From assembly GCF_000499385.1 (NCBI RefSeq), contig NW_013655358.1:1-22500 (forward strand): DNA of 22,500 bases, read 5' to 3'. The stretch comes from Eimeria necatrix. Lineage: Eukaryota; Apicomplexa; Conoidasida; Eucoccidiorida; Eimeriidae. The position numbers were made by a program, and so were the translations under genes. Of this stretch, positions 1-12,289 are shown one piece after another. The notes under the pieces were generated by a model. That model was given only the letters and a program-made list of their open reading frames with translations, made no database searches and was not told the origin of the DNA. Numbering within the stretch: position 1 is the stretch's first letter; each line of letters starts with the position of its first letter.

Positions 1-2025
1 ATTGTGCCGTTCCTGGTGCAACAAGCCTTTGCTGTTCCATGTACGCAGGTGTATAGCACGTTACTACTTTTCACTGTGCAGAACACGAGAAAAGCTATGC
101 AGCTGTGCAGAAAATAGCAAATGCGCCGCGCTGCAAATTCTGACCCGCACAGGGAGAAAACCCGAGCTAACAGCGCTGATGATCAGTAGCTATTCTCCTG
201 ACATTTTGCAGGAATCCGTTAGCTTGACTCCATACTCCCATTTCTTCGAGTGCGCATTATCATACCTTCATAGCCAGTGAAACATTGTAGTGCTGGTCCC
301 GAGTTTCTGGAGAAGCTACTACGTAATGCAGAAAACCGCCTCAATGAAACTGCATTCCGAAGGTCTGCATAGAACTTTCCAACTTCAGTCATAGTCTGTA
401 CATGTTCATTCGGCATTCGTAGCTGATTACGTTGAGAGCATATTCATCATGCGACGACAGATTTATTTGCCGCTAAGCGCAGATAGTCCTGTCGGTGAAG
501 GACGCATTGCAATGCATTCCGCAGCGCGATCAAAACTGACCTCTTTCCCCTTATCTGCGAATACTAGTAAACCAAGAGGCTCGATGAACACTTTAGGCTG
601 GCCCACAAAGTGGATGTGTCGCTGGCATTTTCGAAAACACCGCAGGCATTATGTATGGGTAGCAAGCATTTTAGTACACGCAACTGATTGAATGAGCGCT
701 GAGGCATCGACTGTCAGCTCGCTATCAATGAGGCTGTTATTTGGAAGGCTCGCGAGAGCGTCCAGTCGCAAGCATCATTCAGGTTTCCTCTATCCAGAAA
801 AGTAGTGATTTGTCATATTGTAAATAGACGAAATCACGCGGCTAATACTGACGCCAGCAGAACTATGAGTTAGAAAGGAGCATTTGCGGAGAAACCTAAA
901 TCGTGTAAGTGTTCAGGGAATATATTTTTTCAAGTGTTTTACGTCGCCGGCCCTCCACAAATGCACTGAGATTCGCCTTCATACCTTGCCCGAGAAGTCT
1001 TCAATTTCTACTTTTATTCCTGCAGGGTGCTTTCTTTCCCTGCACAGTTTCCCTGCACGAGTAGAATTCAGCTTCTTCTTCCAAGGTGGCAATTTTATCT
1101 GTATCTCAACTGATTCTATTCATCTGGCGCTTAGTAGGCAATAGCCTAGGGACCGCATTTATGATGGATTGGGTATTTGCTGCTGTCGCCTACTGGGCAG
1201 CAGGCAGAGTCACCAAATTGCGATTTTCCTAACTCGCCACACTGCGCGCATTTCCATTGTCATCAGGGTGATACTGCTTTGTTACCGTGCACTGCAGCTC
1301 CTCGGTTTTGTTGTTATTCATGATAGTCCATTTACTGCTGGCCTAGCGGTTCACTCTGAAGCGCTCGCTGCGTGCACCATAGGATCCTAGCCAAGGTATT
1401 CGTTGATAGCGTAGGCTAAAGCACTTTTCCCTATCACAGTACTGCTAGACTTTACGCTTTTGTATATCTAATAACCGCTGCTCTATCGAAAAATTCAGTG
1501 CACAATGCGTCTACAGGCGAATGCTATGGTCGGGAGCGAAGAAAATCGCATTGGTATGGATTACTTGTGGATGCCCGGAATTTACTTTCCTCCTTCCGCA
1601 GTTGCCAATGCTCAGAATGAGTGCTAAAGGAAAGTGCCTGATGGAGACGCCACCGGCGCTGTAGAAACTTGATGTTTCTGCGCGCACAGGCAGCATTCAT
1701 GCGAGGCTTCTGGTTTGACTCTGTAAAAAGGTCTCGTTAGCTTGCAGAGGCACACACTGGAATATTATTTTTCAGAACAAGCAAAAGAGGGTACGCAAAG
1801 GTGCAACGGCTCTTAGGCGCTCGTTGTACTTTCGGTCGGCACACCTAGTTCTATGTGTTGGTTTTGCGGGTGACGAAGCTCATCTTCGTTAGAAAACTCT
1901 CTGTAATCTGAAACATGACGCATTGTATTGCAGGACGCCAACGCAGAGTTCGTTCCGCTGAAGGAATCGGTGTAGCTACTAGGTGGATGCAGTTATTGGC
2001 AGATTACTTTTATCTCTTTCTGTAA
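1..2025 (+). repeat. ~2 kb direct repeat, copy 1 (cut by the left window edge)
   Basis: This stretch is repeated in the same orientation at 6320-8346 (offset about 6320, with a few single-base indels). Bases 1-364 are identical to 6320-6683. From 365 on, substitutions appear regularly, at roughly 3-5% by eye. Similarity stops abruptly after the shared sequence TCTGTAA near 2025. No open frame is longer than about 100 codons, and the frames that are open in both copies (2-280, 884-1144, 1169-1390) show no recognisable domain, signal peptide or splice-bounded exon. I read it as a non-coding long repeat or segmental duplication. Copy 1 may continue to the left of the window. Confidence 0.9.
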
Positions 2026-4210
2026 TCTTAATTAGGCGTGCTCGCTGCGAAGCGTAACTCCGATGAAGTCCGGGAACGCTGTCCACGTTATAACCAGAAC
2101 GGCTTTGCTTGCGAAATCAACGGTTGTTCATGGGGAAGAAAAATTCATTAGCTTGTTTTGCGTCATTTCGTATGAACGAAAAAGTGAAATATGCGTCGCG
2201 AAGCACTATTATTGAAGTGCTAGAAACAGTTTGTCTGTACACATGCAGTGCAGCATTTGGGCACGACGGTTATACTGAAGATATGCAGAAGCGCACTAAT
2301 ACCTCGCATACACTGAAAGCGTTGAGCCTCCCCGATTATATTGGGATCAGGCCTGACAGGCTTGTTGACAAGGACTGCAGTACATGTGTATGCAATTCCT
2401 TCTAAGTGGTTATATTGGGGCAACTCGACAATGCCAGCCACAGTGCTGCCAACATGGCAGCTGCTTGTCATCAATATCTCTGGCGATCAACTGGTGCATC
2501 CCCAGGTAAGCTGAATCAGTTGTTCTGTACTTCTTCGCTGTAGGCGAGTCATTTTTGTGGCGGATGCATGTTGCAATGTGTCTGCAAAACGCCCAAACGC
2601 TGAAGCCAAACACCAGGATTCTCAACGCTGCCTGTAGAGAGACAGAGCATGCCCCAGCTAGCTGATACGCGACAAATAGAGTTATTCTTCTGGAATCTAG
2701 CGTCCAAAGTACTAGAAGAACCCTTTCATGAAAGCCAACAAACAGTATGCCTGTCTTTCCGACCTTCGTTATTCCTTTGCAGAATTAATTAGAAATTCGC
2801 TCTTTCCAACATCAGTATCTATCTCGGTAAGGAGATTGCATCTCCCAATTGTCGTGCTGTGCACAACTATTGCTTTGCCGGTCTTTGATTCAACGAACGG
2901 TCTCTGGACAGTTTCTCCAGAATAACGCGCCCAATATTGATTTTCAGTTCAGCAAGTGCTTACGTACACAGAAGGAATGGTTCATCACCCCTCGAAAGTT
3001 CTGGCCAAATATTCACTATTCTCTCCGCGTCAACGAACATTACGGGAATTCGACACTTTGCATCGACCGCAATGTTATGGAAACCTGATAAATAGCGAAG
3101 CATTAGCAATGCTTTGAGTTCATCGAACACTCTGCTCGTTGGACTGCTGCTTCTATACTTCTGCTCACACACAGAAGCGCTCTAAATAAACTCTTAATAA
3201 GCAGCTTGTTTACCAGCCTTTACCACGAAAGCATCTGCAGCACACAAGAATATCATAGAGGTAGATGTATTTCTCTAGAACCCTGTCCAGTATTCGAAGT
3301 GTGTCGTTATGTCCCCACTCCGATACTTGGGAGCGTAGGCGCATATCTTCAGAAAATGTAGTCCAATGAAATTATGAGAGGTACCTCCGTATGTGCCCAT
3401 TCTTGAATTCTTCTGACAAGGAATTTGCGGGCTTCCCCCAACAGCGCAAACTACGTATTGTCTTGTCATGTTGCAATATTCTACAGTTTTATGCTGTAAA
3501 TGAAGTATAGGAGCTCTTATTCTTTATGATTTGCTAAAACTTATGGCCATATGAAGCGAAGTAAGTACATATTACTCAGCGCCCCACAGTGAAGCACCAG
3601 GGATCTGATTCTCCTGTGAGCCACTAAAGATGCTGGCTCCAAGCATGCATTTGAACTTCTCCTACCAGCCCCTGCTAACGAAGGGGGTTGCGACACCTTC
3701 GTGACAATGTCCGTTCTCTACTGGATTTTGCTGCGTCTGTCATTCTATCTGTCAATTTTCTTCGCTTGTTTACTACACTGCATACTTCGAAAGCAGCTTT
3801 TACTCCAATCCTATTATTGCTATTGATGTGTCCTCCGCCGCAAAAGCCCCTTCCTAGAGAGCTGGTAAGAAACTTTTGTGCCATTGAGTATACTCTATAC
3901 GCGCTACTTTTGGCGCTCCGAAACACTAAGCCAGCTGAGGATATACGATAGGACGGTAGGATAAATAACATTGCCCCTCCGTCGAAGAGCCGTAAATAGT
4001 GAACAAGATAATCGAAACTTGTGCTTGCGTTCTTTAAAACCACTGATATTCCGGTTTCGTCCGACCTCTCGTAGTTTCTGGCTATTCAGAAATTCTGGCA
4101 GGAAGGTTCGTCCCTGTTGAATTGCCGTCGTCTTGGAAAAAGCCCTGACACACCATATTTGCATGCCCCATTCACCATGTAAGGAACAGTAGAATACATA
4201 ACTTCATGCA

Positions 4211-4334
4211 CTCAATAGACTTTTAAGCAGTAAGTCTCCATTCATGTTGTGCTGCCTCATGCTATGTGGTTCTTTCACTTGAACCCCGGCAGGACTTCAA
4301 CCCACATTGAGCACAGGGCCACGAACAAATTGTG
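4211..4334 (+). repeat. ~125 bp tandem repeat, unit 1
   Basis: Starts CTCAATAGACTTTTAAGCAG and continues through a shared core (CATTCATGTTGTGCTG, GCTATGTGGTTCTTTCA, TTCAACCCACATTGAGCAC) to about 4334. The same series of motifs recurs at 4376-4501 at an offset of 165 bases, with roughly 15-20% divergence and a short spacer. No coding frame is shared. It looks like an old local duplication. Confidence 0.85.
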
Positions 4335-4375
4335 CTCGACCATGTCACGAACAGAAGAATGCGTATCTTCAGGCG

Positions 4376-4501
4376 CTCAATACACTTTTAAGCAGTAACT
4401 GTACATTCATGTTGTGCTGGCTAACGCTATGTGGTTCTTTCATTTGAACGCCGGCAGGAGTTCAACCCACATTGAGCACTAAGCAACGAAGAAATTCTGT
4501 G
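4376..4501 (+). repeat. ~125 bp tandem repeat, unit 2
   Basis: Second unit of the pair that begins at 4211. It starts CTCAATACACTTTTAAGCAG and ends near AAATTCTGTG. On the minus strand an open frame crossing this unit (4648-4427) has a hydrophobic stretch near AGLIIAIAGSFALTA. It lacks splice-bounded support or family resemblance, so I do not call it a gene. Confidence 0.85.
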
Positions 4502-6319
4502 GCATGCAGACGCTGTTAACGCAAAAGACCCTGCAATAGCAATTATAAGCCCAGCAGCCATCGTGGCATTTACAACAGCAAAGCTTGTGCTTTCTCTCCG
4601 CTTCCTGGTGTCGGCACCCAGACCGTGACAAGCATCATTCGCCTGCACGTAGGCTCAGTAGCACGAGATTATGGTTACCACATCATTTCTCACAATGCAT
4701 CGAGGCTCTGGTAACCCCGCGCACTGCAGGTGTTTAGAACACGCAGTACACCACAGCAGTAGCAAAGCTACACAGACACACTTTCACTACAATTCACTGC
4801 GGTATCAACATAGCCTTAGCAAACTGCCGGAGCGCGCCCTCCTAGTGTAAAACACATTTCATGGCTCTGTTCTCTTAATGCGCCGAATGCGAATGTTCTT
4901 CAGTGCCACGCTCTGCAGGGAATAGCACATGCAGTTGGGTGTCTTCCGGATATCCAGTCTCACACCTTCTTTGATGTGTTACGCGATCTTCAAATGATTA
5001 CCTTGTTGCTCTGCCGAGGTTCCGCTACGAACGTACAACGAATCTCTTTCGTGTTATTGACCCTACAGAGTACTCCAGTAGAGAGCTCTTCTTTGTTGAC
5101 ATGCTAGCCCTTGACGTTTCCCTCTTGCAGGCGACTTGTGGTAGATTGAGACGCTAAAAGACGGCAGAAGCTTCATGCTAGAAACAAAGTAGGGCAACTT
5201 GCCAGCACATTAGCATGCATAGACTAAATGTTTCTGTGAATACGCCATGATTGCGGCGGGTGATGGCGTCGGCACCCAGAAACGGCCACCATGACACCGG
5301 ACGAGGAAAGCAAGAACCCTAAGCGCGGTGAAGTTTAGGTGAATCGGATTCAGAACTCGAGAAATAACTCCTTTTGTTGATGATCGCGCATTTGTTTCAC
5401 GAAACAAGCTAACTGTTTTCATTCATAATTCGGTATATGTTTCATCTAACAGGCGTCGAACGTAGAGGACTTGCTAAAGGCAACCCTATTCATGGACCGT
5501 GTAGCAACAAAGTAACCGCAGAACGGGACGTTCACTACATTCGGAGCGTAGTGTTGAACCCTTTCAATGTCTCGCTGTTGCTTTCAGTTACCTTCATTCT
5601 CCGGGAGTACCAGGATGTAACTTACACTTCCACCCGAAATCGCAGACGAAGACTGCAGGTGCAAACGGCTGCATCGGGCAATAATCTTTTCAGCACCATA
5701 TACATCAAACTACATTCACGCATTTTTTGTGCGATGTTCGATATGACGCTATGTTCACAGTAGCGTCCAATATTCTTATACTTCTTTGCGGCTTCATTGT
5801 GTGTCCTGGAGACAAATACAGTGCTTCCCTTGCTTTCAACGAACAGTTCTTCAGTGCTGCCTGTGCCTTGTGTATGCGGACTGTGGATGTTTAGTTTATC
5901 GCATTGGGTGGGGGCTAGACTCAAGCTGACTTTGCGTGCGAAACGGCTTGCCAGTGCGATTTCGCCAATGACTCAAGCAGGATAACAGCCTGTCAGTGCG
6001 ACTTCGCCATTCGCTCTACCACAATATTAATTTAGAGTACGACGAGATTCATTTAATTCCCTCTGGTAGAACGGCACCACAAAATGTTCTTTGTTTCTAA
6101 AAATAGCACAGCAGTACTTGCCCTGCACGATTTTGTAGGACCTCACCAGCCATGCTGAAATGGTCGTCAACTTGCATAAATTAATGCAGGAGGCCATTGA
6201 TCAGGAGTAGCGTACGTCTGGCGGATTCAGAAAAAGCATCCAGAAAAGTGTTTGCTTAGCTATGTTCGATAACTGGATGCTTGTAGAGGTATTGGCTTTC
6301 TGAAGGCTTTTTCACGAAA

Positions 6320-8346
6320 ATTGTGCCGTTCCTGGTGCAACAAGCCTTTGCTGTTCCATGTACGCAGGTGTATAGCACGTTACTACTTTTCACTGTGCAG
6401 AACACGAGAAAAGCTATGCAGCTGTGCAGAAAATAGCAAATGCGCCGCGCTGCAAATTCTGACCCGCACAGGGAGAAAACCCGAGCTAACAGCGCTGATG
6501 ATCAGTAGCTATTCTCCTGACATTTTGCAGGAATCCGTTAGCTTGACTCCATACTCCCATTTCTTCGAGTGCGCATTATCATACCTTCATAGCCAGTGAA
6601 ACATTGTAGTGCTGGTCCCGAGTTTCTGGAGAAGCTACTACGTAATGCAGAAAACCGCCTCAATGAAACTGCATTCCGAAGGTGTGCATAGAACTTTCCA
6701 GCTTCAGTCATAGTCTATACATGTTCATTCGGCATTCGCAGCTGATTACGTTGAGAGCATATTCATCATGCGACGACAGACTTATTTGCCGCTAAGCGCA
6801 GATAGTCCTGTCGGTGAAGGACGCATTGCAATGCATTCCGCAGCGCGATCAAAACTGACCTCCTTCCCCTTATCTGCGAATAATAGTAAACCAAGAGGCT
6901 CGATGAACACCTTAGGTTGACCCACAAAGTGGATGTGTCGCTGCCATTTTCGAAAACACCGCAGGCATTATGTATGGGTAGCAAGCACTTTAGTACACGC
7001 AACTGATTGAATGAGCGCTGATGCATCTGCTGTCAGCTCGCTATCAATTAGGCTGTTATTCGGGAAGCTCGCGAGAGCGTCCAGTCGCAAGCATCATTCA
7101 GGTTGCCTCTATCCAGAAAAGTAGTGATTTGTCATATTGTAAGTAGACGAAATCACGCAGCGAATACTGACGCCAGCAGAACTATGAGTTAGGAAAAGAG
7201 CACTTGCGGAGAAACCTAAATCGTGTAAGTGTTCAGGGAATATATTTTTTCAAGTGTTTTACGTCGCCGGCCCTCCACAAATGCTCTGAGATTCGTCTTC
7301 ATACCTTGCCCGAGAAGTCTTCAATTTCTACTTTTATTCCTGCAGGGTGCTTTCTTTCGCTGCACAGTTTCCCTGCACGAGTAGAATTCAGCTTCTTCTT
7401 CCAAGGTAGCAATTTTATCTTTGTCTCAACTGATTCTATTCATCTGGCGCTTAGTAGGCAATAGCCTAGAGACCGCATTTATGATGGATTGGGTATTTGC
7501 TGCTGTCGCCTACTGGGCAGCAGGCTGAGTCACCAAATTGCGATTTTCCTAACTCGCCACACTGCGCGCATTTCCATTGTCATCAAGGTGAAACTGCTTT
7601 GTTACCGTGCACTGCAGATCCTCGGTTTTGCTGTTATTCATGATAGTCCATTTACTGCTGGCCTAGCGGTTCACTCTGAAGCGCTCGCTGCGTGCACCAT
7701 AGGATCCTAGCCAAGGTATTCGTTGATACCGTAGGATAAAGCACTTTTCCCTATCACAGTACTGCTAGACTTTACGCTTTTGTATATCTGATAAACGCTG
7801 CTCTATCGAAAAATTCAGTGCACAATGCGTCTAGAGGCGAACGCTTTGCTCGGGAGCGAAGAAAATCGCGTCGGTATGGATTACTTGTGGATGCCCGGAA
7901 TTTACTTTCCTCCTGCCGCAGTTGCCAATGCTCAGAATGAGTGCTAAAGGAAAGTGCCTAATGGAGCTGCCACTCGGCGCTGTAGAAACTTGATGTTTCT
8001 GCGCGCACAGGCAGCATTCATGCGAGGCTTCTGGTTTGACTCTGTAAAAAGGTCTCGTTAGCTTGCAGAGGCACACACTAGAATATTATTTTTCAGAACA
8101 AGTAAAAGAGGGTACGCAAAGGTGCAACGGCTCTTAGGCGCTCGTTGTATTTTCGGTCGGCACACCTAGTTCTATGTGTTGGTTTTGCGAGTCACGAAGC
8201 TCGTCTTCGTTAGAAAGGTCTCTGTAATCTGAAACATGACGCATTGTATTGCAGGACGCCAACGCAGAGTTCGTTGCGCTGAAGGAATCGGTGTAGCTAC
8301 TAGGTGGATGCAGTTATCGGTATATTACTTTTATCTCTTTCTGTAA
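6320..8346 (+). repeat. ~2 kb direct repeat, copy 2 (complete right end)
   Basis: Second copy of the sequence at 1-2025. Its right limit is clear: both copies share TCTGTAA, after which copy 1 reads TCTTAATTAGG and copy 2 reads GTCATCTATCC. Its true left limit is unknown because the matching sequence upstream of copy 1 is outside the window. As in copy 1, no credible gene is visible. Substitutions fall without an obvious codon-position pattern in any frame. Confidence 0.9.
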
Positions 8347-10226
8347 GTCATCTATCCCCTCGAAGCGAATGGGTAACAAACTTTCGAGGCAAAACTTGTC
8401 AGGAGGCATTTATCCACCTTATATCCCCCTCCCGGGGAACATCGCGACAGGCTATAAATGACAAACAGCAAGAGGAAGCAAGTTGCGGCTTGAAAGAATG
8501 ATCACGAAGCCAATAGCACCTGTGCACTATGCCTTTGAATTATGCTGAAGCAATCTGAGTGCGCTCAACGAAGTTGAGAAAAGGGTGCGCGTGTGTAGGG
8601 GAGTGATCGTGTCTTCGCACAGCTGTTACTAACACCAACTGCTTTTTTGAAACATCCAAATTTTGGCACTATCAAGCTACCCATGGTATTGTTATGCCGA
8701 TTGCCATCATATGTGGCAGAAATGCCAAGGCATTGAATCCAGAGATGAGAATTATACAAGCGTCATTTTCATGAACGAAATCCTACTATGGTCACCGCGT
8801 GTCTTGTCCGTCTTCTCATGTCGGTGGACGCGCCAGAGCCAGCTGACAGCTTGACTGTCTTATGATTAATTTATTGCCCTTGGTAGGCATGACCGCCCAA
8901 GACCCATTAGTGTGAAATAGTTTAAAAGGACTGAGTCAGTAATAAGCATATGCGCTGATATACAGGAGGAAGCAACGTTTTCGAATGAATATGCATGTTA
9001 GTTTTGCAATACAGCGCTGAACGTGCATGGGCTGCGAGAGTGCTAGGACATAATGGGTATGTGGCTTGCTTTGCCAGGCCATAACACTGAGCTCTGCTTT
9101 TCTTGATATCGATCATGAATTCGCTTTTTATGGGCTGCCCGGCATATGCGACTTGGTTTCCTTTGGCCCGTCATGAGTGTCATTATACACATTCTGTAAC
9201 TGAATCATCTAAATTATAAGCGTGCTAAGCGCTTATTCGAGTTGAGTAATATTCCCAACTCCGTTAAGCTTCTGGAGTTGATGGGCCTCGCAGGCGTGGC
9301 TTAGTGGCGCCTGCTTGTCTGCATGGGTGCATTGTAAACAAAGCTCCAAATGCGCAAATTCTGAGATGATGTATAATTTTTCGCATTTTTCAGGATTCCC
9401 CGGCTTACGATACTGCCAGTGGCTAATTCTTCTTACAAAGGGACGGCAGTCACTAAACTGTAATGGTCATTTCCAATTCCTTTACTGTGTGCTACACGAA
9501 TGCACGCAACAGTGTTACGAATTTGCTGCCCCTAAAATGCCAAAAGGGACATGCATATAAAAAGAGAGAGCGGCTTAATATCTTGGAAGGAGGTGCAATT
9601 GCCGCAAGCTGCTTCCTTCCTCGCCATTAGGGGAATACGTAGTGTCAGGAGCGACTGGGCACCAGCGACTAGTACCTTTTGATTTTACTGTGCTGGGAGC
9701 CAAATGGGGGCAACGTGTGCATTGTTTCGTACAGAATATAGCGAAGCCCGAACTCGCCCACCCACGAGTGCAGAACACAGAGATTTCGTTGTGGCAGAGC
9801 AATTTGCACACAAACATGGCTGCTTGCTGCTTCACTGCTATCCTTTTTTTATGTTCCTTGCTGCAAAAACACCAGTTTCTGTGTTTGCATGCAAGTCCCA
9901 GCACTAGTGTAGGACTGTAGTGGCAGCATAATTTTGAATAAGCGGCGGGAAGAGGATGCAGCGACACAATCTGAGTACGACTCCTGTAGTTGCAATGGCT
10001 TGCGGACATTTGTGGGAACTGCAGATGAGATAGCGTCCCACTGTCGCAGCCGCTCATGGGATACCTGCGTTTTCCGCGCCATTCAGGTGGTAAGTACGAG
10101 GTAAGCTGCGTTCCAACATAGGTTTATCGTTCCGTTTTTGGCCTTCAAAGGATGACATGGTACACGATGCGAGCCCGCGGTAGTCGATGAACATGATGCT
10201 GGGGTTTATTCCTAAACACAACAATT
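8347..10226. other. Unannotated stretch, no gene supported
   Basis: Mixed-composition DNA without simple-repeat arrays. It contains the longest open frame of the left half: 160 codons on the minus strand (10057-9575), starting at an ATG and Cys-rich (NWCFCSKEH, CTKQCTRCP). It overlaps a 92-codon frame on the plus strand. I see no domain, no signal peptide and no supporting exon, so I regard it as probably fortuitous. Confidence 0.5.
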
Positions 10227-10638
10227 GTAGTTCACAGCGCCTAGTGCTGCGACTACGCTGCTACCCGCCCCTCGAGCAGGGCTTATGAGCGGCACCTAAC
10301 GTTGGTCCCATTTCCTTGAAACAGTAGCTTATATATATCGAAATACAGTTATTAAGTTTCCAAAATATGTTGTCGTTCAGTTCGCCCCACTCGGGGAGCT
10401 CGCCTCCTAGGCCCTGTGGGGAGGAGGCCTGCACAGGTGCCGGCGCTATCGCCAGCTCCTGTCTCCACGCATTTTCAGGCACCTTTAGCGTATGCATATT
10501 AATTCACAGACAAGTTGCCTTACTTTGATCCTCGTAGGAGGGTCCTGTCCTCGTCGAGTGCTGCGACCCCTTGTAGGTCGCTAGCTAGCTATCGTCTGTA
10601 GGTCACCAGCAAGCCCTATTGTAATTCTTGTACGCTAC
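10227..10638 (-). mobile_element. ~410 bp interspersed element, copy A (reverse orientation)
   Basis: Reads as the reverse complement of 11849-12289 across its whole length. Its left end, GTAGTTCACAGCGCCTAGTGC, matches the complement of the right end of copy C. Its right end, ACCAGCAAGCCCTATTGTA, matches the complement of the left end of copy C. The interior carries a palindromic GCTAGCTAGC and a GC-rich core (CCTGTGGGGAGGAGGCCTGCA). It has no coding capacity. The short inverted ends (GTAGTKCACAG) resemble a non-autonomous, MITE-like DNA element. I could not identify a target-site duplication. Confidence 0.75.
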
Positions 10639-11633
10639 AAAAATTGTCATCAGAAGAAACACTGCAGTTGCTTTCGGGCCCTTCTAGGTACAATGGCTTT
10701 CATGTGGATTGTTGCGGGGACAGCATTCGGTATTCATATTTAATTCGTGGGAAGCTGACTGTAACCTAATATATAGTTGATGACAGTGTCTCCAATGTAG
10801 CGGAACCTACAGGTGGGTGAAGCATGAAGGTCGCATGCTTCATTTTTTAGCGAACTCTGCGCTTTCGCATTGAAATAGCTGTTTACCTGCCTTTACCAGC
10901 ATTTTCTGGACGTCTACAGTTGATGCCATGAATATAGATGCATCGTTTTTTGCAAATGACCTAGACATACAACCAAGGAACGAAAAATGCTTGAGCTTTT
11001 AACAACCTGGAACGCCCTGGATGGAGTGGCCGTGACACATTACTTTTGATTCCAGAAAGCACTAGGCGGCAGACTCTGGCCTAAATAGAAATGTGCTGGC
11101 TGCTTTCCCTGCTCTCCTCCAAATGTTTTAAGAACAAAACTTTCCCATGTACATGCGTTGGAGGCCGCAGCAGTTCACAGCAGGCATCACTGTAGAATAA
11201 ATTTTCTCTTGCGCACAGGAAGCATGCTTTCGGCCAGGTGTGCAGTTATTATTTCTACGGTGATGACATCTAAGATGCATCGAGAAGCGCATTTCTTGCT
11301 GCGGTATGGTGCACGAATTGCACCATGATGTCTTTTTGCTCATGGCTACGGGACTTATTTCCCTAATGCCCTGAATACACAGAATTAACTTGGTATCAAT
11401 GGTTCTTGTTCATTGAATACCAGTATGGATTTACAGCCATCTTCCGAAAACGTGCAAGCTATTTCCTGCACTACAGTTTTTCTTGCATCTTGTGTAACTT
11501 GCAATTTACAGCTGCTAGGGTTTCTAAACTGCATTGCAATAAGCTCACTTCTCTGGCTCGCGCTTATACTCCTTTTCGGCTCTGTGATGGCCCGGTTGAG
11601 CCTTTTCGTCATCTCGTTGTTAATAAATGGTGG
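10639..11633. other. Spacer between element copies A and B, nothing supported
   Basis: About 1 kb between oppositely oriented copies of the interspersed element. Open frames of up to 92 codons at 11385-11684 lie on both strands over the same bases, which argues against a real gene. No transposase motif is seen, so copies A and C are not clearly the terminal inverted repeats of one autonomous element. Confidence 0.5.
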
Positions 11634-11848
11634 TGTAGTGCACAAGCACTACAGTACGACTTGCTGGTGACCTGTAGAAGATAGCCAGCTGGTGAGGTAC
11701 AAGAGGTCATAGCACGGAACGAGGACAGGAGCCTCTTACTATGATCGAAGTAAGCCAGTTTTTCTAGGTGATTAGCGTGTATACACTAAACGCGTCTGTA
11801 AATACCCGGAGATTGGGGGCGATACCGCCGGCACCGGTGCAGGCCTTC
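11634..11848 (+). mobile_element. Interspersed element, copy B (left half only)
   Basis: Starts with the element's left end, GTAGTGCACAAGCACTAC, and follows the family sequence (ACTTGCTGGTGACCT, then ACGAGGACAGGAGCCTC) to CCGGCACCGGTGCAGGCC. There it stops and copy C begins directly. The missing right half is not found after copy C, so B is truncated rather than simply interrupted by C. Confidence 0.75.
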
Positions 11849-12289
11849 TAGTGCACAGGCACTACAATAGGGCTTGCTGGTGACCTACAGACGATAGCTA
11901 GCTAGCGACCTACAAGGGGTCGCAGCACTCGACGAGGACAGGACCCTCCTACTAGGATCAAAGGAAGGCAGTTTGTCTGCGAATTAATATGCATACGCTA
12001 GAGGTGACTGAATATGCATGAAGACTGGGGCTGGCGATAGCGCCGGCACCAGCGCAGGCCTCCTCCCCACAGGGCCTATGAGGCGAGCTCGCCGAGTGGG
12101 GCGAATCGAACAACAACAGATTTCGGATAACTTAAGAATTACTACATTTCGATAAATGAAGCTACTGTTTCAAGGAAATGGGCCTACGTTAGGTACCGTT
12201 CGTAGGCCCTCCTCGAGGGGCAGGTAGCAGCGTAGTTGCAGCACTAGGCGCTGTGCACTTTAGTCGCAGGAGTAGGTGCTGTGCACTAC
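11849..12289 (+). mobile_element. Interspersed element, copy C (most complete)
   Basis: Left end TAGTGCACAGGCACTACAAT, right end ...GGTGCTGTGCACTAC. The last ~27 bases are tandemly doubled: GCAGCACTAGGCGCTGTGCACT is followed by GCAGGAGTAGGTGCTGTGCACT. The ends form an imperfect inverted repeat around AGTGCACAG. Internal landmarks are GATAGCTAGCTAGCGACC, GGCGATAGCGCCGGCACC and CCCCACAGGGCC. It is 441 bases long and has no open frame of note. It forms a long inverted pair with copy A. Confidence 0.8.

Larger units (their letters stand above)
2026..6319. other. Spacer between the 2 kb direct repeats, no gene seen
   Basis: About 4.3 kb of mixed composition without telomere-type or CAG repeats. 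All six frames are broken by stops. The longest open frame is about 122 codons (minus strand, 3675-4043), overlapped by an open frame on the other strand, as expected by chance. I found no reverse transcriptase, integrase or transposase motif. The only internal structure I can support is a ~125 bp tandem duplication near 4.2-4.5 kb, plus a short doubled motif at about 5945-6015 (CAGTGCGAYTTCGCCA, twice). Confidence 0.6.

Noticed and set aside
3675..4043. 122-codon minus-strand open frame with a plus-strand partner of 87 codons
   Set aside because: Overlapping frames on both strands and no family resemblance.
4427..4648. Minus-strand open frame with a hydrophobic segment (AGLIIAIAGSFALTA)
   Set aside because: It resembles a single membrane segment, but the frame is short, crosses a tandem duplication and has no convincing partner exon.
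1..8346. LTR retrotransposon with 2 kb LTRs around a 4.3 kb interior
   Set aside because: No reverse transcriptase, protease, integrase or chromodomain motif is seen in any interior frame, no primer-binding site or polypurine tract was recognised, and the left limit of the repeat is unknown. A segmental or tandem duplication is simpler.
9290..9340. tRNA-like A-box (TGGCTTAGTGG)
   Set aside because: No B-box (GGTTCGANTCC-type) at the right distance and no cloverleaf pairing.
9575..10057. 160-codon minus-strand open frame starting at an ATG, Cys-rich
   Set aside because: No recognisable domain, an overlapping open frame on the opposite strand, and no sign of exon-intron structure. The length is within what chance allows in about 14 kb of this composition.
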